Below, piece by piece: positions 1-12,100 of a stretch of DNA of 64,000 nucleotides. A program made the position numbers and the translations under genes. The stretch covers positions 222,677,501-222,741,500 of the forward strand of contig CM032228.1 in assembly GCA_019009955.1 (NCBI GenBank). Reading direction: 5' to 3'. This stretch comes from Riptortus pedestris (taxonomy: Eukaryota > Arthropoda > Insecta > Hemiptera > Alydidae). The notes below the pieces were generated by a model. It ran no database searches. It was not told where the DNA came from and worked only from the letters and a program-made list of their open reading frames with translations. Positions within the stretch are counted from its first letter, which is position 1. Each line of letters opens with the position of its first letter.

Positions 1-1062
1 AATGCACCAATGAGGTTGTCATTGAAGTCTGGGTTGGCAAGAATGTTCGAAAGTAAAGATTTTCTATACTTTATTTTAATATTTTGGATAACATTTTGAT
101 CCATCGGCTGGATAAGCGCTGTTGTGTTGGGTGGAAGAAACATGGCAGAGATCTCACCATCTTCACTCTTAAGCTCTTCAGCAGAAGGATGGCCTGGGCA
201 ATTGTCTAATAGCAATAATGCCCGTTGCGGCAAATTTATGGCTTTCATATAATGTCCAACGGCGGGGACGAATTCAGTTTGAAACCAATCAAGGAATATT
301 TCTCGCTTTACCCATGCGCTTTTCTGTCCCCTATAGTAAATAGGCAACGTCACTGACTTAAAGGCTCGGGATTTCTGGGCGGTGCCGACAACAAACAAGC
401 GGATCATGTGCTTCCCCGTCATGTTAGCACATGGCATAAAGGTAATCCTGGACTTAGTTATTTTTCTTTCGGGGGCTACTTTTTCAGGATGAGCAGCTAG
501 AGTGAATTCGGGTAGTAAACGCCAAAACAATCCCGATTCATCAGCATTGTAGATTTGATGCGGACTCAGGTTCTTCTCCTCGATTACACGCATTAACTCC
601 TCTTTGAAAGGCTCAATTGCACCTTCGTCACATGAGAGTTTTTCCCCTGTCAGTTTGAGACGTCTGATTCCATGTCTATGCTTAAATCTGTCCAACCACC
701 CTTTGCTAGCCACGAAATTCTCATCACTGCCCGTCAATTGTCGATGGAAAAACAGGGCTTTTTCACAAATCATCTCCCCACTCAATGGAACGTGAAGATG
801 TCTGTTGAATGAACCATAAGTACACGGCGTTGTCTAAATCAGCATAACAAGACTTTTTCAAAGTTTTGTGAGACTTTGAACTGCTTTCGGTGGTGCTCAG
901 GTACTTAATAATACACTCCTTATTTTTCTTGATGTCGTCGACAGTAGACTTTCCGATGCCGAAGGTTTTAGAAATTGTATAGTAGCTCTGACCACTCTCT
1001 ATTAGTTTAATAATCTTGGCCTTTCCATCCAAGGAGAGAGTTTTATGCTTTCGAGGAGCCAT
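1..1062 (-). pseudogene. pogo/Tigger (jerky-like) transposase, partial, frameshifted
   Basis: DDE transposase of the Tc1/mariner-pogo superfamily, which cuts and pastes DNA at TA sites. The chosen start, at 1062, begins MAPRKHKTLSLD and is followed by a CENP-B-type helix-turn-helix (KAKIIKLIESGQSYYTI..FGIGKSTV). A one-base frameshift near 800-812 moves the frame; the reading then stays open to the left window edge. In that part I read the second DNA-binding segment (SKGWLDRFKHRHGI) and the DDE catalytic region: ADESGLFWR near 535-550, LLLLDNCPGHP near 187-220 and QPMDQNVI near 78-110. All three acidic residues appear intact, so apart from the frameshift the copy looks fairly young. The C-terminus and second terminal repeat are outside the window. 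An ATG 45 bases upstream (1107) is possible, but MAPRK is the usual start in this family. Confidence 0.85.
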
Positions 1063-1179
1063 GATAGTGACACCGTGCAAACTACGCAACAAAAAGAAAG
1101 AGAGCACGGAACAACAACATGTGAATTACAGAAGTAAAACAAAGTGGTAATTGGGGGGTTCACAGAACCTCACGCCAGA

Positions 1180-1261
1180 CCTGGGTGGGGGTAGTCCCCG
1201 GAGCGTCCGGATTACCGAGGGTTCCGGATTACCGCGTGTCCGGATTAACAGGGTCCAACTG
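1180..1261 (-). mobile_element. Terminal repeat of the pogo/Tigger-like element with TA target
   Basis: Read on the minus strand the element begins CAGTTGGACCCTGTTAATCC, directly next to a TA dinucleotide at 1260-1261, as expected for pogo/Tigger termini. Inside are three copies of TCCGGATTA (1206-1214, 1223-1231, 1239-1247), spaced 17 and 16 bp. They are probably transposase-binding sites. The GC-rich block 1180-1259 contrasts with the AT-rich flank. Confidence 0.75.
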
Positions 1262-1632
1262 TATTTATAGTACATTTTATTGCAATAAGATTGGTTCTAT
1301 ACAATATTTTGAACCGATGTATAATGGAGATATTTAGAATTATTTGAAATTCCCCTCTCTAAACCACCCCCCCCTTCTCACTGGTTCCTTTCAGCCATTT
1401 ACGAACTTGACCTTTAATTTTGTATGAAATGCTTATATGTCGAGTTTGGTTACAATAGAATATATTGACCGCTAGAGCAGTAACAGACAAGAATATAGAT
1501 AGACAGATATATAATTTTGAATGGACCAAATTTTTATCATCTACTCGATAGGATCAATAGACATTTGAGGACATTTTTTCAAAAATTGCATAATGAGTAC
1601 AACCTCAATAGCTGATTTCCCTTAAGGGACCA
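1261..1632 (+). repeat. S1 dispersed repeat, partial copy
   Basis: Matches the S1 family (best copies 5343-6228 and 30449-31190): ATTGCAATAAGATTGGTTCT, then a C-rich tract, the stretch before ACCGCTAGAGC..GTAACAGACA, a short TA-like core, and the end GCTGATTTCCCTTAAGGGA. This copy begins beside the pogo terminal repeat and lacks the S1 5' part. It has no coding potential. Confidence 0.7.
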
Positions 1633-2056
1633 ATTTAGGGTATTGTGGAATGCAGGGTCCTTTGATTAATGAACGTTTATTATTTTAAAGCTTCTTTTAC
1701 TGTCTTAAGGCTTATCATTAGTTGTCTTATGAAGCCGGTTGGTTATGAAAGGGAAGGCTCAAGGAGTATTATATCTGCTCTTCCTAATGCTTACTTGTCT
1801 GGATTATCCTCTTATCAACCATTCACTTTGGAGAGAAAGACTTGTGTAAGATATTTAGTGATAGAAGTCTGAATCTAAATTGTGTTTACTTTAGAGGAAA
1901 TTTGTAATTTTCATGCATTCTATGGACTTATTGAACTAAAATATTGTTATGGTAACACAAATATCAAAACGTACATAGCTTGTATAATTGTTTCTGATTT
2001 CCCTTTCAAATTTTGAAGACATAACATTGTATTAGTAATTCTTTTTTCTTCTGTAG
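1633..2056. other. Intronic sequence upstream of the first visible CCT5 exon
   Basis: AT-rich. Contains a 67-codon open frame (1669-1872) that resembles no part of CCT5 or any transposon I know. It ends in a pyrimidine-rich acceptor (cttttttcttctgtag) at 2041-2056. Confidence 0.5.
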
Positions 2057-2206
2057 GTATTAAAAGATGTAAAGATAGCCATTTTGACTTGCCCATTTGA
2101 GCCACCAAAACCTAAAACAAAACATAAGCTCAATGTTACTTCTGTTGAAGATTATAGGGCTCTGAGAAAATATGAAGAAGAAAAGTTTGACCAAATGGTC
2201 ACCCAG
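2057..2206 (+). CDS. CCT5: CCT5 exon (apical domain entry)
   Basis: Fifty codons, phase 0 at both ends, acceptor ctgtag, donor gtaatt. Reads [20 protein letters not shown] and onward to [11 protein letters not shown]. The preceding exon (ending in the FSHPQMPK-like region of the family) is not in the window. Confidence 0.95.
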
Positions 2207-2864
2207 GTAATTTTTTTATTCCTTTTAATATATTTTTTGAAATATACATAATATTTCTTTGCTTTCTATGAAGAGTATCTGCGCAGTTGAGAAACTTGAG
2301 GTGTTGTAATTTTATTGCAACAGACTTCGTTTCATATGATTTTAAGTTTTCAATCAGAGAAAGCTGTGATCATATTAAATTAATATTTCTTTACTTTCAG
2401 TCACAAATTTGTTTCTACATATTTTTTTTTTTTCTGATAGGTGAAAGAGGTGGGAACTACTCTTGCTATTTGTCAGTGGGGTTTTGATGATGAAGCTAAT
2501 CATCTTCTACTGAAAAGAGAGCTGCCAGCAGTAAGATGGGTTGGAGGACCTGAAATAGAGGTATAATGACTTTAGTTAATATGTTTTGTGGTTTCATAGA
2601 ATGTGATGGTCTAATGTACTCGTATATGTGGTCCGAAGGGTGCTGAGTAGGGATAGGGCTTACATAGGGTTGTGGAACCCAAAGCGGCAAAGTCTATGTC
2701 TACTTCACCAGGAAGTCAGGAAGCCGCCATTACTTGGTGGTTTTGTATTCTTCTATGAAAGGCATTGTGATAATTAGTTTATTTCAATTTACACTCCTGT
2801 CCTCTCTCTTACCACCTTGTGAGAGCTTTCTAGTGTACCTTCCTACTCATACCCATGCCCACCT

Positions 2865-2907
<43 letters not shown>

Positions 2908-5900
2908 GTAACCTCAGTCTGTACATTGATTTTTTTCGCGAAATTTCACGATAACTTTTCGTTTCACATGTCATAGACACCATAACTGCATTTTGTTTCT
3001 TTCATGTATGTTTGTTTGTTTGTTTGTTACCTTTTCACGCATAAACGGCTAAACCGAATTTTTTGAAACTTGGTATGTATATTACTACTAACCCAACTTA
3101 GACTTTAGGCTATATTAAAATTCTCTGAGATGAACAGGAGTGGGGGTTATAAAGGAGGTCTGAAATTAAAAATAGCGATATTTCGTTTCCTATTGGTTTT
3201 TCGGCAAATATGAATATAACAAAAGTTGTTTATTTTGTTATTTAGAGTAACGTTTGTTATATACATTTTTTTCGTAGACCGATTTATAAACGAGATATAC
3301 GCTAAAACTTATAGCGGAAGTGAACAATTTAATTTGACACAAAAGACTCAACCAAACTAAATAAAACTCGGTATGTGTATTAGCACTAATGCCATCATTA
3401 TAATAAGGCGTACCAACATTTCTAGGGACGGGCAGGAATGGGGGTTGTAAGGGAGGCCTGAATTTAAAAATAGCGGTATTTCGTTTTATATTAGTTTTTC
3501 TGCTAAAATACACATAACAAAAGTTGTTTATTTTGTTATATAAATTTTTTTCGTATACCGATTTATAAATGAGATATATACGCTAAAACCTATAGCGGAA
3601 GTGAACAGTTTAATTTGACACAAAAGACTCAACCAAACTAAATAAAACTCGGTATGTGTATTATCATTAACGCTTTCATTATAATAAGCCATACCAACAT
3701 TTCTAGGGATGGGCAGGAGTGGGGGTTATAAAGGAGGCCTGAATTTAAAATAGCGGTATTTCGTTTTCTATTGGTTTATCGGCAAATATGAACATAACAA
3801 AAGTTGTTTATTTTGTTATTTAGAGTAACTTTTGTGATATTCATTTTTGTCTTTTAACAGTTTTTAAACGGGATATACACTATAAACTAAAGCGGGAGTC
3901 AACTATTTTATTGTTCGCTAACGATTGAACCGAACTTAACAAAACTCGGTATGTCAATTAGCATTAATTCTTCCATGATTATAAGCTATATTAAAATGTT
4001 TAGGTTAGAACGGGAGTGGGGGTTATAAGGGATGCCTGAAATAAAAATTCACGATATTTCATTGCCTATTTGTTTTTCGACAAACATGCACATAACAAAA
4101 GTTGTTTACTTTGATGTTTAGATTAACTTTTATTTTATACACATCTCCAGGAACAATGTGTAGAGCAAGTAATTTGCGTAGAAGTATTGATATGCTCAAC
4201 AATGCATTCCAATTTAAACTATGAGGTACCTCACCTGGAAAAAGTTATGTAAATCTATGTTAATATTTTGTCCTTAATAACTGAAATCTATGTATAATGC
4301 ACAGGAGACAGGAAATATGACAATTTGGAGGACAGTGAAGACTTACATAAGAAATTAATTTTATTATTAACAAATGCCAACAACGGGTATTAACCCTAAA
4401 CACTGGGATGGGTAAATGTCAAAATATTGTGCAAAGTAAAGCCTTGCCAAAAAAATACCATCACCATTCAGCCTCAAATCAATCCCCGGGCGAAGCCGGG
4501 ATCTGAGCTAATGTTAAATAATTCTAATAATTTTCAAGATCAGTCATAGAATAGTGGACAAGCCTATGGTGGTCTAAATACACTCATTCCACCTTTCCTA
4601 ATGGCTTCTGGAGAACCTACCATTCTCCCTCATTTAATAACCAGGACACCTGATGTATTGATAGTATTGTAGATCAAAAATTGTTACCAAATAAATTTGT
4701 ATTCGAGTGTCTATTCAGTTAACTCGGGGCTTCTTGGGTATTTTTAATACTCTCCTCAATTTCAGCTCCTGGAGCATGGAGTGCCATGGGCACTCCCTCT
4801 TTTCAGTACTACTGAACCTAGAACTGAATACCTATAAAAACCTATTCTATAATTTACAGATCCATCTTAAAATTAGATAAGTTTTATTTTTTATTATTAG
4901 TCCAAGCTCTTTACCTTGCTAATAACAAATAATGATAAAACAAAAGATTTAATATTTGTTCAAACTACTTTTTTAAAAAAAATTAACACAAATCAAATTT
5001 GACACTTACAGATTGTGGTCTATTATACTGAAATTCTTTTCTTTGAAATATTCGAGAACTTTTTTATTATTATTTATTATTAGCATCCATGTTTTGCTGC
5101 TAAGGCTAATTAGGATGGGTTATCTACAGGTTACCACCCTTTTCTAACCAGGGTGGGATTAAGGATTTTATTTAATGAGTGCATCATTAAATAAATTCTT
5201 ATTTCCCAAGATGGGCATCGGACTAGCCACTATAGGTTTACCATATTAGGCAAACAAAATTAAAAAATGTTATAAAAATAAAAAAAAAACAGAGGTCATT
5301 TAGAACTATGACAGGTCTATAACTCACACGGCTGTATTATCATTATGAAATAATAAAAAGTCCGTCACGCAGGGGCTGCGTAAACTAAGCAGATTTCCCC
5401 CGTGAAGTTTTACAATAGAGAAATCTGCATACTGGTAACACAATACCACCGTGATTAAATAAGGAGAAATCTTTCAGTTAATTAAAATAAATACCCAACT
5501 GAAACGGCTTCTGAATTGTAAGAATAATTTATATTTTAATAACTCAAATTTTAGTAGTCCAAGAACAAAAGAAGGGGGGGGGCGGATGAACAAAACGTAT
5601 TTGCATACATCTCACAAAGTAAGGAAGGTAAGGTAAGGTTAAAAACGCCAGGTTAGAAGAAGCTTCCGCCTGAGCCGAGAAATGATGAAGATGGCCAACA
5701 TAATCCGAACTATACCCCACCACAGACTTCATAAAAATGCAAATATCTCGGTTAATATTCAAGATAGAGAATAAATGTATATAACAATATTTATAGTAAA
5801 TTTAATTTGCAATAAGATTGGTTCTGTACAATTTTTCGATCCGATGCATAGTAACGAAGATATTTTGAATTTTCGAAAATCCCCCCCCCTCCCTCTGGTC

Positions 5901-6036
5901 CGATTTCAGCCATTAACGAACTTGATCTGTCTTTTTACATAAAACGGTTAAATATCGAGTTTCGTAACGATCAAACAAAAATTGCGACCGCTAGAGCGTT
6001 AACAGACAAATATATATATATATATATAGATAACAG

Positions 6037-6101
<65 letters not shown>

Positions 6102-9100
6102 ATTTTGAACGGACCTCATTTTTGTCATCTCCTGGGTAGGATCGATGGACATTTGAAGAAAATTTTCGAAAATCGCGTCATGAGTACGACCTCAATAGCT
6201 GATTTCCCTTAAGGGAAATCTGCTAAAATTAGTTTTCACAAAATTTAATGCATGTTGGTATGTGGGAAATGGAGTGGAGCAGACAATCATCTTTCTGGAA
6301 GTAGTCATTCTTATTCCATTACATTTTCATGGAACTTGCTTACAATATTTTCCCTTACTAAGGAAAAGTGCATAAGGATGAGATATTCTGGTTCCCCAAA
6401 TGTGGGGATTAACTAATTTCACAGAGATGACCAAGTAATGACCATCTGTAATAAGGTGCAAGTATTGGACAAATTTTGTCTTCTAGTTAAAGATATAAGA
6501 GTGACAAATTTTTGCACACTAGCATGAATATAAAGGTCCTTCTTGCAGCCTTCTAAGAAGCCTATCTCATATAATAAAGGTCTCTTGAAAACAATATTTG
6601 GTGTTTAAGTTTTGAATAATGTGGTTTATTATATAACAGAGTAGAACATGAGTAGAAATAGGGGTTTTCTGAAGGCTGAAAACTGAAAAATGCAAATATC
6701 TCGGTTAATATTCAAGATAGAGAATAAATGTATATAACAATATTTATACTACATTTAATTTACAATAACATTGGTTCTATAAAATTTTTCGATCAAAATT
6801 CCTCTCCTCTAAACCCCCTCTATACCCCCCCTCCGATTTCAGTCATTAACGTACTTGATCTTTAGTTTTCAAGAAAAGCTTATATACCGAGTTTGGTAAC
6901 CATAAAACAATAGATAGATACAACTTTGAAAGGACAGCATTTTCATCATCTATTATGTATGATTGATGGACATTTGAAGAAAAATTTTGAAAATCATGTC
7001 ATGAGTATGACCTTATTAGCTGATTTCCCTTAAGGGAAATCTGTTTAAAAAAAGTAAGGTTATCCAGTAAAAATATAAAGATTGCATGAACTGAAACACT
7101 AAACAATCCTAAGCTAGAAATAAAAGTGTATCTTTTCAAAAATAAAAAATGTTCTGTCATAAAAGGGAGAAGTTTTTTGATCTCTTTCATACTGCAATTA
7201 ATTGTAGATTGTATATTTTTGATGAATTGCTGGTTATGAAGAGTATGGTTACAAATCACACTATAACAACAGCCCATGATGGAACAGACCATTTCTCTGT
7301 TTAGAGGCTAAGGTCAGCTTTTCACAGTCTCTGTAGTATTTTAGTTGCATTACAGACGAAAAATACTCCATTATTCAAGTGGTTACTGAATTGTCTCGCT
7401 ATGAATTAAGAATACCGTTTATTTTTAAATCAGTTTTAACTTTTATGTTTATTTTTCAGTTAATTGCTATTGCAACAGGAGGTCGTATTGTGCCTAGATT
7501 CGAAGAACTAAGCCCTGAGAAACTTGGACGAGCTGGCATTGTAAGGGAAATTTCATTTGGAACAACCAAAGATAAAATGTTAGTTATTGAAGATTGCGCT
7601 AATTCTCGATCTGTAACTATTTTTATCAGAGGGTCAAATCAGATGGTGAGTATTTATTTATAATAAATGATTATTTTAAGTAAAGAGCCAGAACTATGAT
7701 TAGTATCCCTTACGCCTTATCATCAGTCTATGTGAGGTACTCCTCTACATAAAGAGTTTAATATGATTTTCCTCCCATATTTGGTCCTGCAGTTGTTTTT
7801 AAATAAAAGGTGTAAATGCAAATGATTTTCTATAGAAAAAAAATATGATTTGGGTGCCACATGACTTCCTTGTACTCCTATTAAATTAATTAAACAAAAT
7901 ATTTGGTTGCAGTCTTTTAAATTTATTTTTCTAGAAAGCATCTTGGCTAGTCTGTTCCAATGCATCAGATCAAAAAATGTCATAGAACATAATTTGATCT
8001 TTTCTTGATAAACCATAAAAAAGGTCCTACACAAATTTTCCTACTTGGGAATAGGAAGCATTTCGGAAAACCAAGGAGGAAGAATTAAGTGACAAATTCA
8101 AAACAAGAAAAGTAATTTTGGAAGCCGCTCTTTAATTTCTAACTTTAAAAAGGGATATAAGTTTCTTTTTTTAATATTTCAATTGTATTAGCATTGTTGG
8201 ATTTGTTAAAATCAAATGCTCTTTTTTTAATTTCAGATAATTGATGAAGCTAAGAGGTCAATGCATGATGCTCTATGTGTGGTCCGAAATCTGATCTGTG
8301 ATGATAGTATTGTATATGGTGGAGGTGCTGCTGAGTTATCTTGTTCTATTGCAACTGCTGAAAAAGCTGATACAGTAAGTTTTTCTTTTTCCTTCATAAT
8401 TCGCTAAACCTTTTATTTAAGTAAATAATTCACCATTCCACCACATTAATGTTCTCAATGGATTAACCCTTAGACTACAGTAGAATTGGGAGGGACAGGG
8501 TTTAGACATCACTGGCAAAAGAATTAAAATACATATTTTGAATTTATATTTTTCTAATGTTTTTATTTTTGATATTTTAAATATTTGACTATCAAAAACT
8601 GCATTGGTGAAGATAGGTTTAAAAAGTGACTGTGGTTGATGAGTTTCCTTGGAACCAATGAACTGAATGTCTGGAGGCTCTAGCTTGGGGATAATTTACT
8701 GCTAGTTCATCAAAATACAATTACACGCCTCTAAGGTCAAGCTAGCCTGCGAGTCAACCATAGCGGAACAACAAAGAGGGAGAAGACCCTGAACAGATAT
8801 ACCAGTCCCCAGGGAATGGCGTCTTTCAATCCATATTGTGTCCACCGTCCCCAGGGCATTGCATCTTTCAACCCATATATGAATCCACCATAGGGGCGCT
8901 AAGTTGTTTGAGATTGAATATTGCATTGTGTATATAATTAAAAAACTTATTATTTTTAAATATAATATTTACTCTAAAATGATAGTCTTAACTTAATGAG
9001 GATATTTGTGCATTCAAAGTGAGTGACAGCCTAGAAACATCTTTCTCTTTTAATTTCCCTGCTGTTAACCTATTACTAACATGTTGTGCTCATGTGATGA

Positions 9101-12100
9101 TTTCAAAAGGTCTCTTGAAATATCTAGCGATCTTATGTAAGAGATGATATAAATGAAGTCTGTTTGCAATTTTTTTTTAAAATTTTATCAAATTCATGTA
9201 AATGTAAAGATCAATTCATTAATATCCAAAATAGGACTATGAAGATCAGAGGCTTGGAGAATAGATAAATGTGATATTTACAAATATCTCCCTTATTATG
9301 AGTAGGATAAAAGAAGTTATATGGCCAATCTTGTTGATAATTTAATTATTTTTCTATAAATTTCTCTTTAACTTGAATATAAATAAATTCCATCTTAAAT
9401 TTCAAGCTGGAATATATATATATATATATATATAAATGAATGTTTGTTTGTATGTCCTTTATAGAATCGTAAACGGCTAAACCAAATTTTATGAAATTTG
9501 GTATGTATATTACTACTAAAACATGTTAGGTTTCTGGCTATATTAATATTCTCTGAGACGAATAGGAGTGGGGGTTATAAGGGAGGTCTGAAATTAAAAA
9601 TAGCTATATTTCACTCCTATTGGGTTTTCGGCAAATATTCACATAACAAAAGTTGTTAATTTTGTTCTTTAGAGGAACTTTTGTTATATTTACTTTTGTC
9701 ATATAAGCGAGATATACACTAAAAACTAAAGCGGGAGACAACAATTTTTGAACAAATATCTTATAATCACTTCTTCCCCACCCCTCCCGACCTCACATTA
9801 GCTTATGTTTACTTGGGATTTGATGCTTATACTTTTAGTAATGTAGAGTTTTTCTCAGAAATGTAAATTTTTTTAAGTCTCATATATACGATTTAAAAGA
9901 ATGATCGCTGGAGAGGTACACCCAGTCATTTCTAAAATTTATTTACTCTGCACCGTTAATATATGTTTTACCTTACTGAACATGCTGTGTACCATTAAGA
10001 ATATACAGTTCACTTTCCAAACATACAAAAGAGTATTTTTAATGGTGGTCATTACGTATATTAAACAGCTGCCATCCAAATGGCGATTTGGACCACTTTT
10101 GAGGAAATGAACGTTTATTCGTAGATGGTTCGGAATGCAGAATGCTCTCTATGAATATGAACAATATGGTTAATACGATAATCTATGATTATGTTATATA
10201 TAGAAAACAATATATTTATATATACTGGAAACAGGTAATATAAAAATATTGTGTATTATGTAGAATTAAGTACGTAACAAACACTTTTATTATTAACATA
10301 TCCCCAGCACGGACTCATCTGTAAATCCTAAGTATTAAGACAGGAAAATGTAAAAATATTGTATAAAGTTACGCCCAAAAAACATAGCATCATCATTCAG
10401 CCTCAAATGATTTCCCGGGCGAAGCCGAGCACCTTAGCTAGTCTGTTATATAAATTTTTGCTGTGTTGAAAATTTTATTAGCAGATTTCCTTAAGGGAAA
10501 TCTACTATTAAGGTTATACTTATGGTGCGATTTTAGAAAAATTTCTTTAAATGTCCATCAGTCCTACCTAGTAGATGACAAAAATGAGGTTGTTACCGCT
10601 CTAGAGAAATTTTTGTTTAATCATTACAAAACTCGATATTTAATTGTTTTATGTAAAAAGAAAGATAAAGTTCGTTAATGGCTGAAATCTGACCAGAGGG
10701 AGGGGGGGGGTTGATCAAAAAATTCTATAGATCCAATCTTATTGCAAATATAATGTTCTATAAATGTTGTTATGTATTTTTTTAGATATCAACAATTGAG
10801 CAGTATGCTTTTCGAGCATTCTCAGAAGCCTTGGAAACTATTCCTCTGGCTCTAGCAGAGAATTCTGGATTACCTCCTATGCAAACTGTAACTTCTCTTA
10901 GAGGAAGGCAAATTCAGGAAAAAAATCCTGCCCTTGGTGTGGACTGTATGGCCAAAGGAACAAATGGTAAAATATACTATTCTATTTATTATTATTTATA
11001 TTTTATTAGTAATTATTCTTAATATTTATAATTAAAAATATATGTTTTACTGTATATATTTTTTAGTGTAATTTGTGTAGTTGAGATCGCTATATGTGGC
11101 TCGTCTTTGAGTAAAATTCCAAAAAGTGTATTTTTTATAAAATTTAGTGAAGTTAAAAAATTGTTTAAAAACTTTTTCTTCTGAATTTTATTCCTTTTTC
11201 AATAAAACGTTTTAGTGTAAGTTTTATTGTCCATAATCATGACTTTCTCATTTGAATAATCTGACAAGCTCAGCTAACCAAATTTTTAAGGGAATACAGT
11301 AAGACCAATCTTATTCTAAACTGATTGATGTTTTTCCTTTTATAGAGCTTTTAGAAAACATAATTTTAAAATTTTAAGTTAACCAGTTTAAAATAAAAAC
11401 AAAACTTTTTGACATTCTTGAAAAATACAATTAACTGGACTGATGAGTTCCTCAATCAAGTAATATTAGCTTTGATTGGGGATGAACAATTAAAAATATT
11501 ATGTCGTGTGATCGATGTTGCAGGATCCAGCAAATAGGGAATAGAAAGATGTAGTCTTCCTGCATTAAATGTCTGTATTTGACTTCCGGTTTCACCACAT
11601 AAGTGACATTCAGGCTACGATACATAATTTATAAGAATTTAAACTTATCCATGTACATATTTGCTTTTATCATTTATAACTACTTTAATACTAACAAAGC
11701 AACAATAAAAATAAAATTCAACAATTTATTAAAATTGTACAGTGTTCTATAATCTACTAAAGAATTTGACTTACTCTTTAGTATAGGAGTTTACTGCAGA
11801 ACTACATGTTACGAGTAATAAGGGGTAGCTATCAAAATCCTGTTACTCTACCCCCCCCCTCCCCACCACCCTCCTAGTCATCGCGTCCCAACGTACTATC
11901 ATCTCAATCAAGGGATTTCCCACCTTGCATTGTACATTAAGGCACTTTCTGCCCTTTGTTTCTTTGCTCTTTTATCATATTATTAATTATGAATTTTTCA
12001 AATTGTAACCCCTGTCTGTACATTGATTTTATTCTCCAAATTTCAAGATACTTTTTTGTTTCATATACCATAGACACGATATCTGCAATTTGTAGCAGTG

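Noticed and set aside
1669..1872. Open frame considered as an upstream CCT5 exon
   Set aside because: Its translation has no similarity to the CCT5 region that should precede [12 protein letters not shown].
2866..4300. Regular ~297-bp spacing considered as a CRISPR-like array or centromeric satellite
   Set aside because: Units are long and diverged, without distinct spacers, and sit between shared element ends at several loci. They are internal repeats of a dispersed element.
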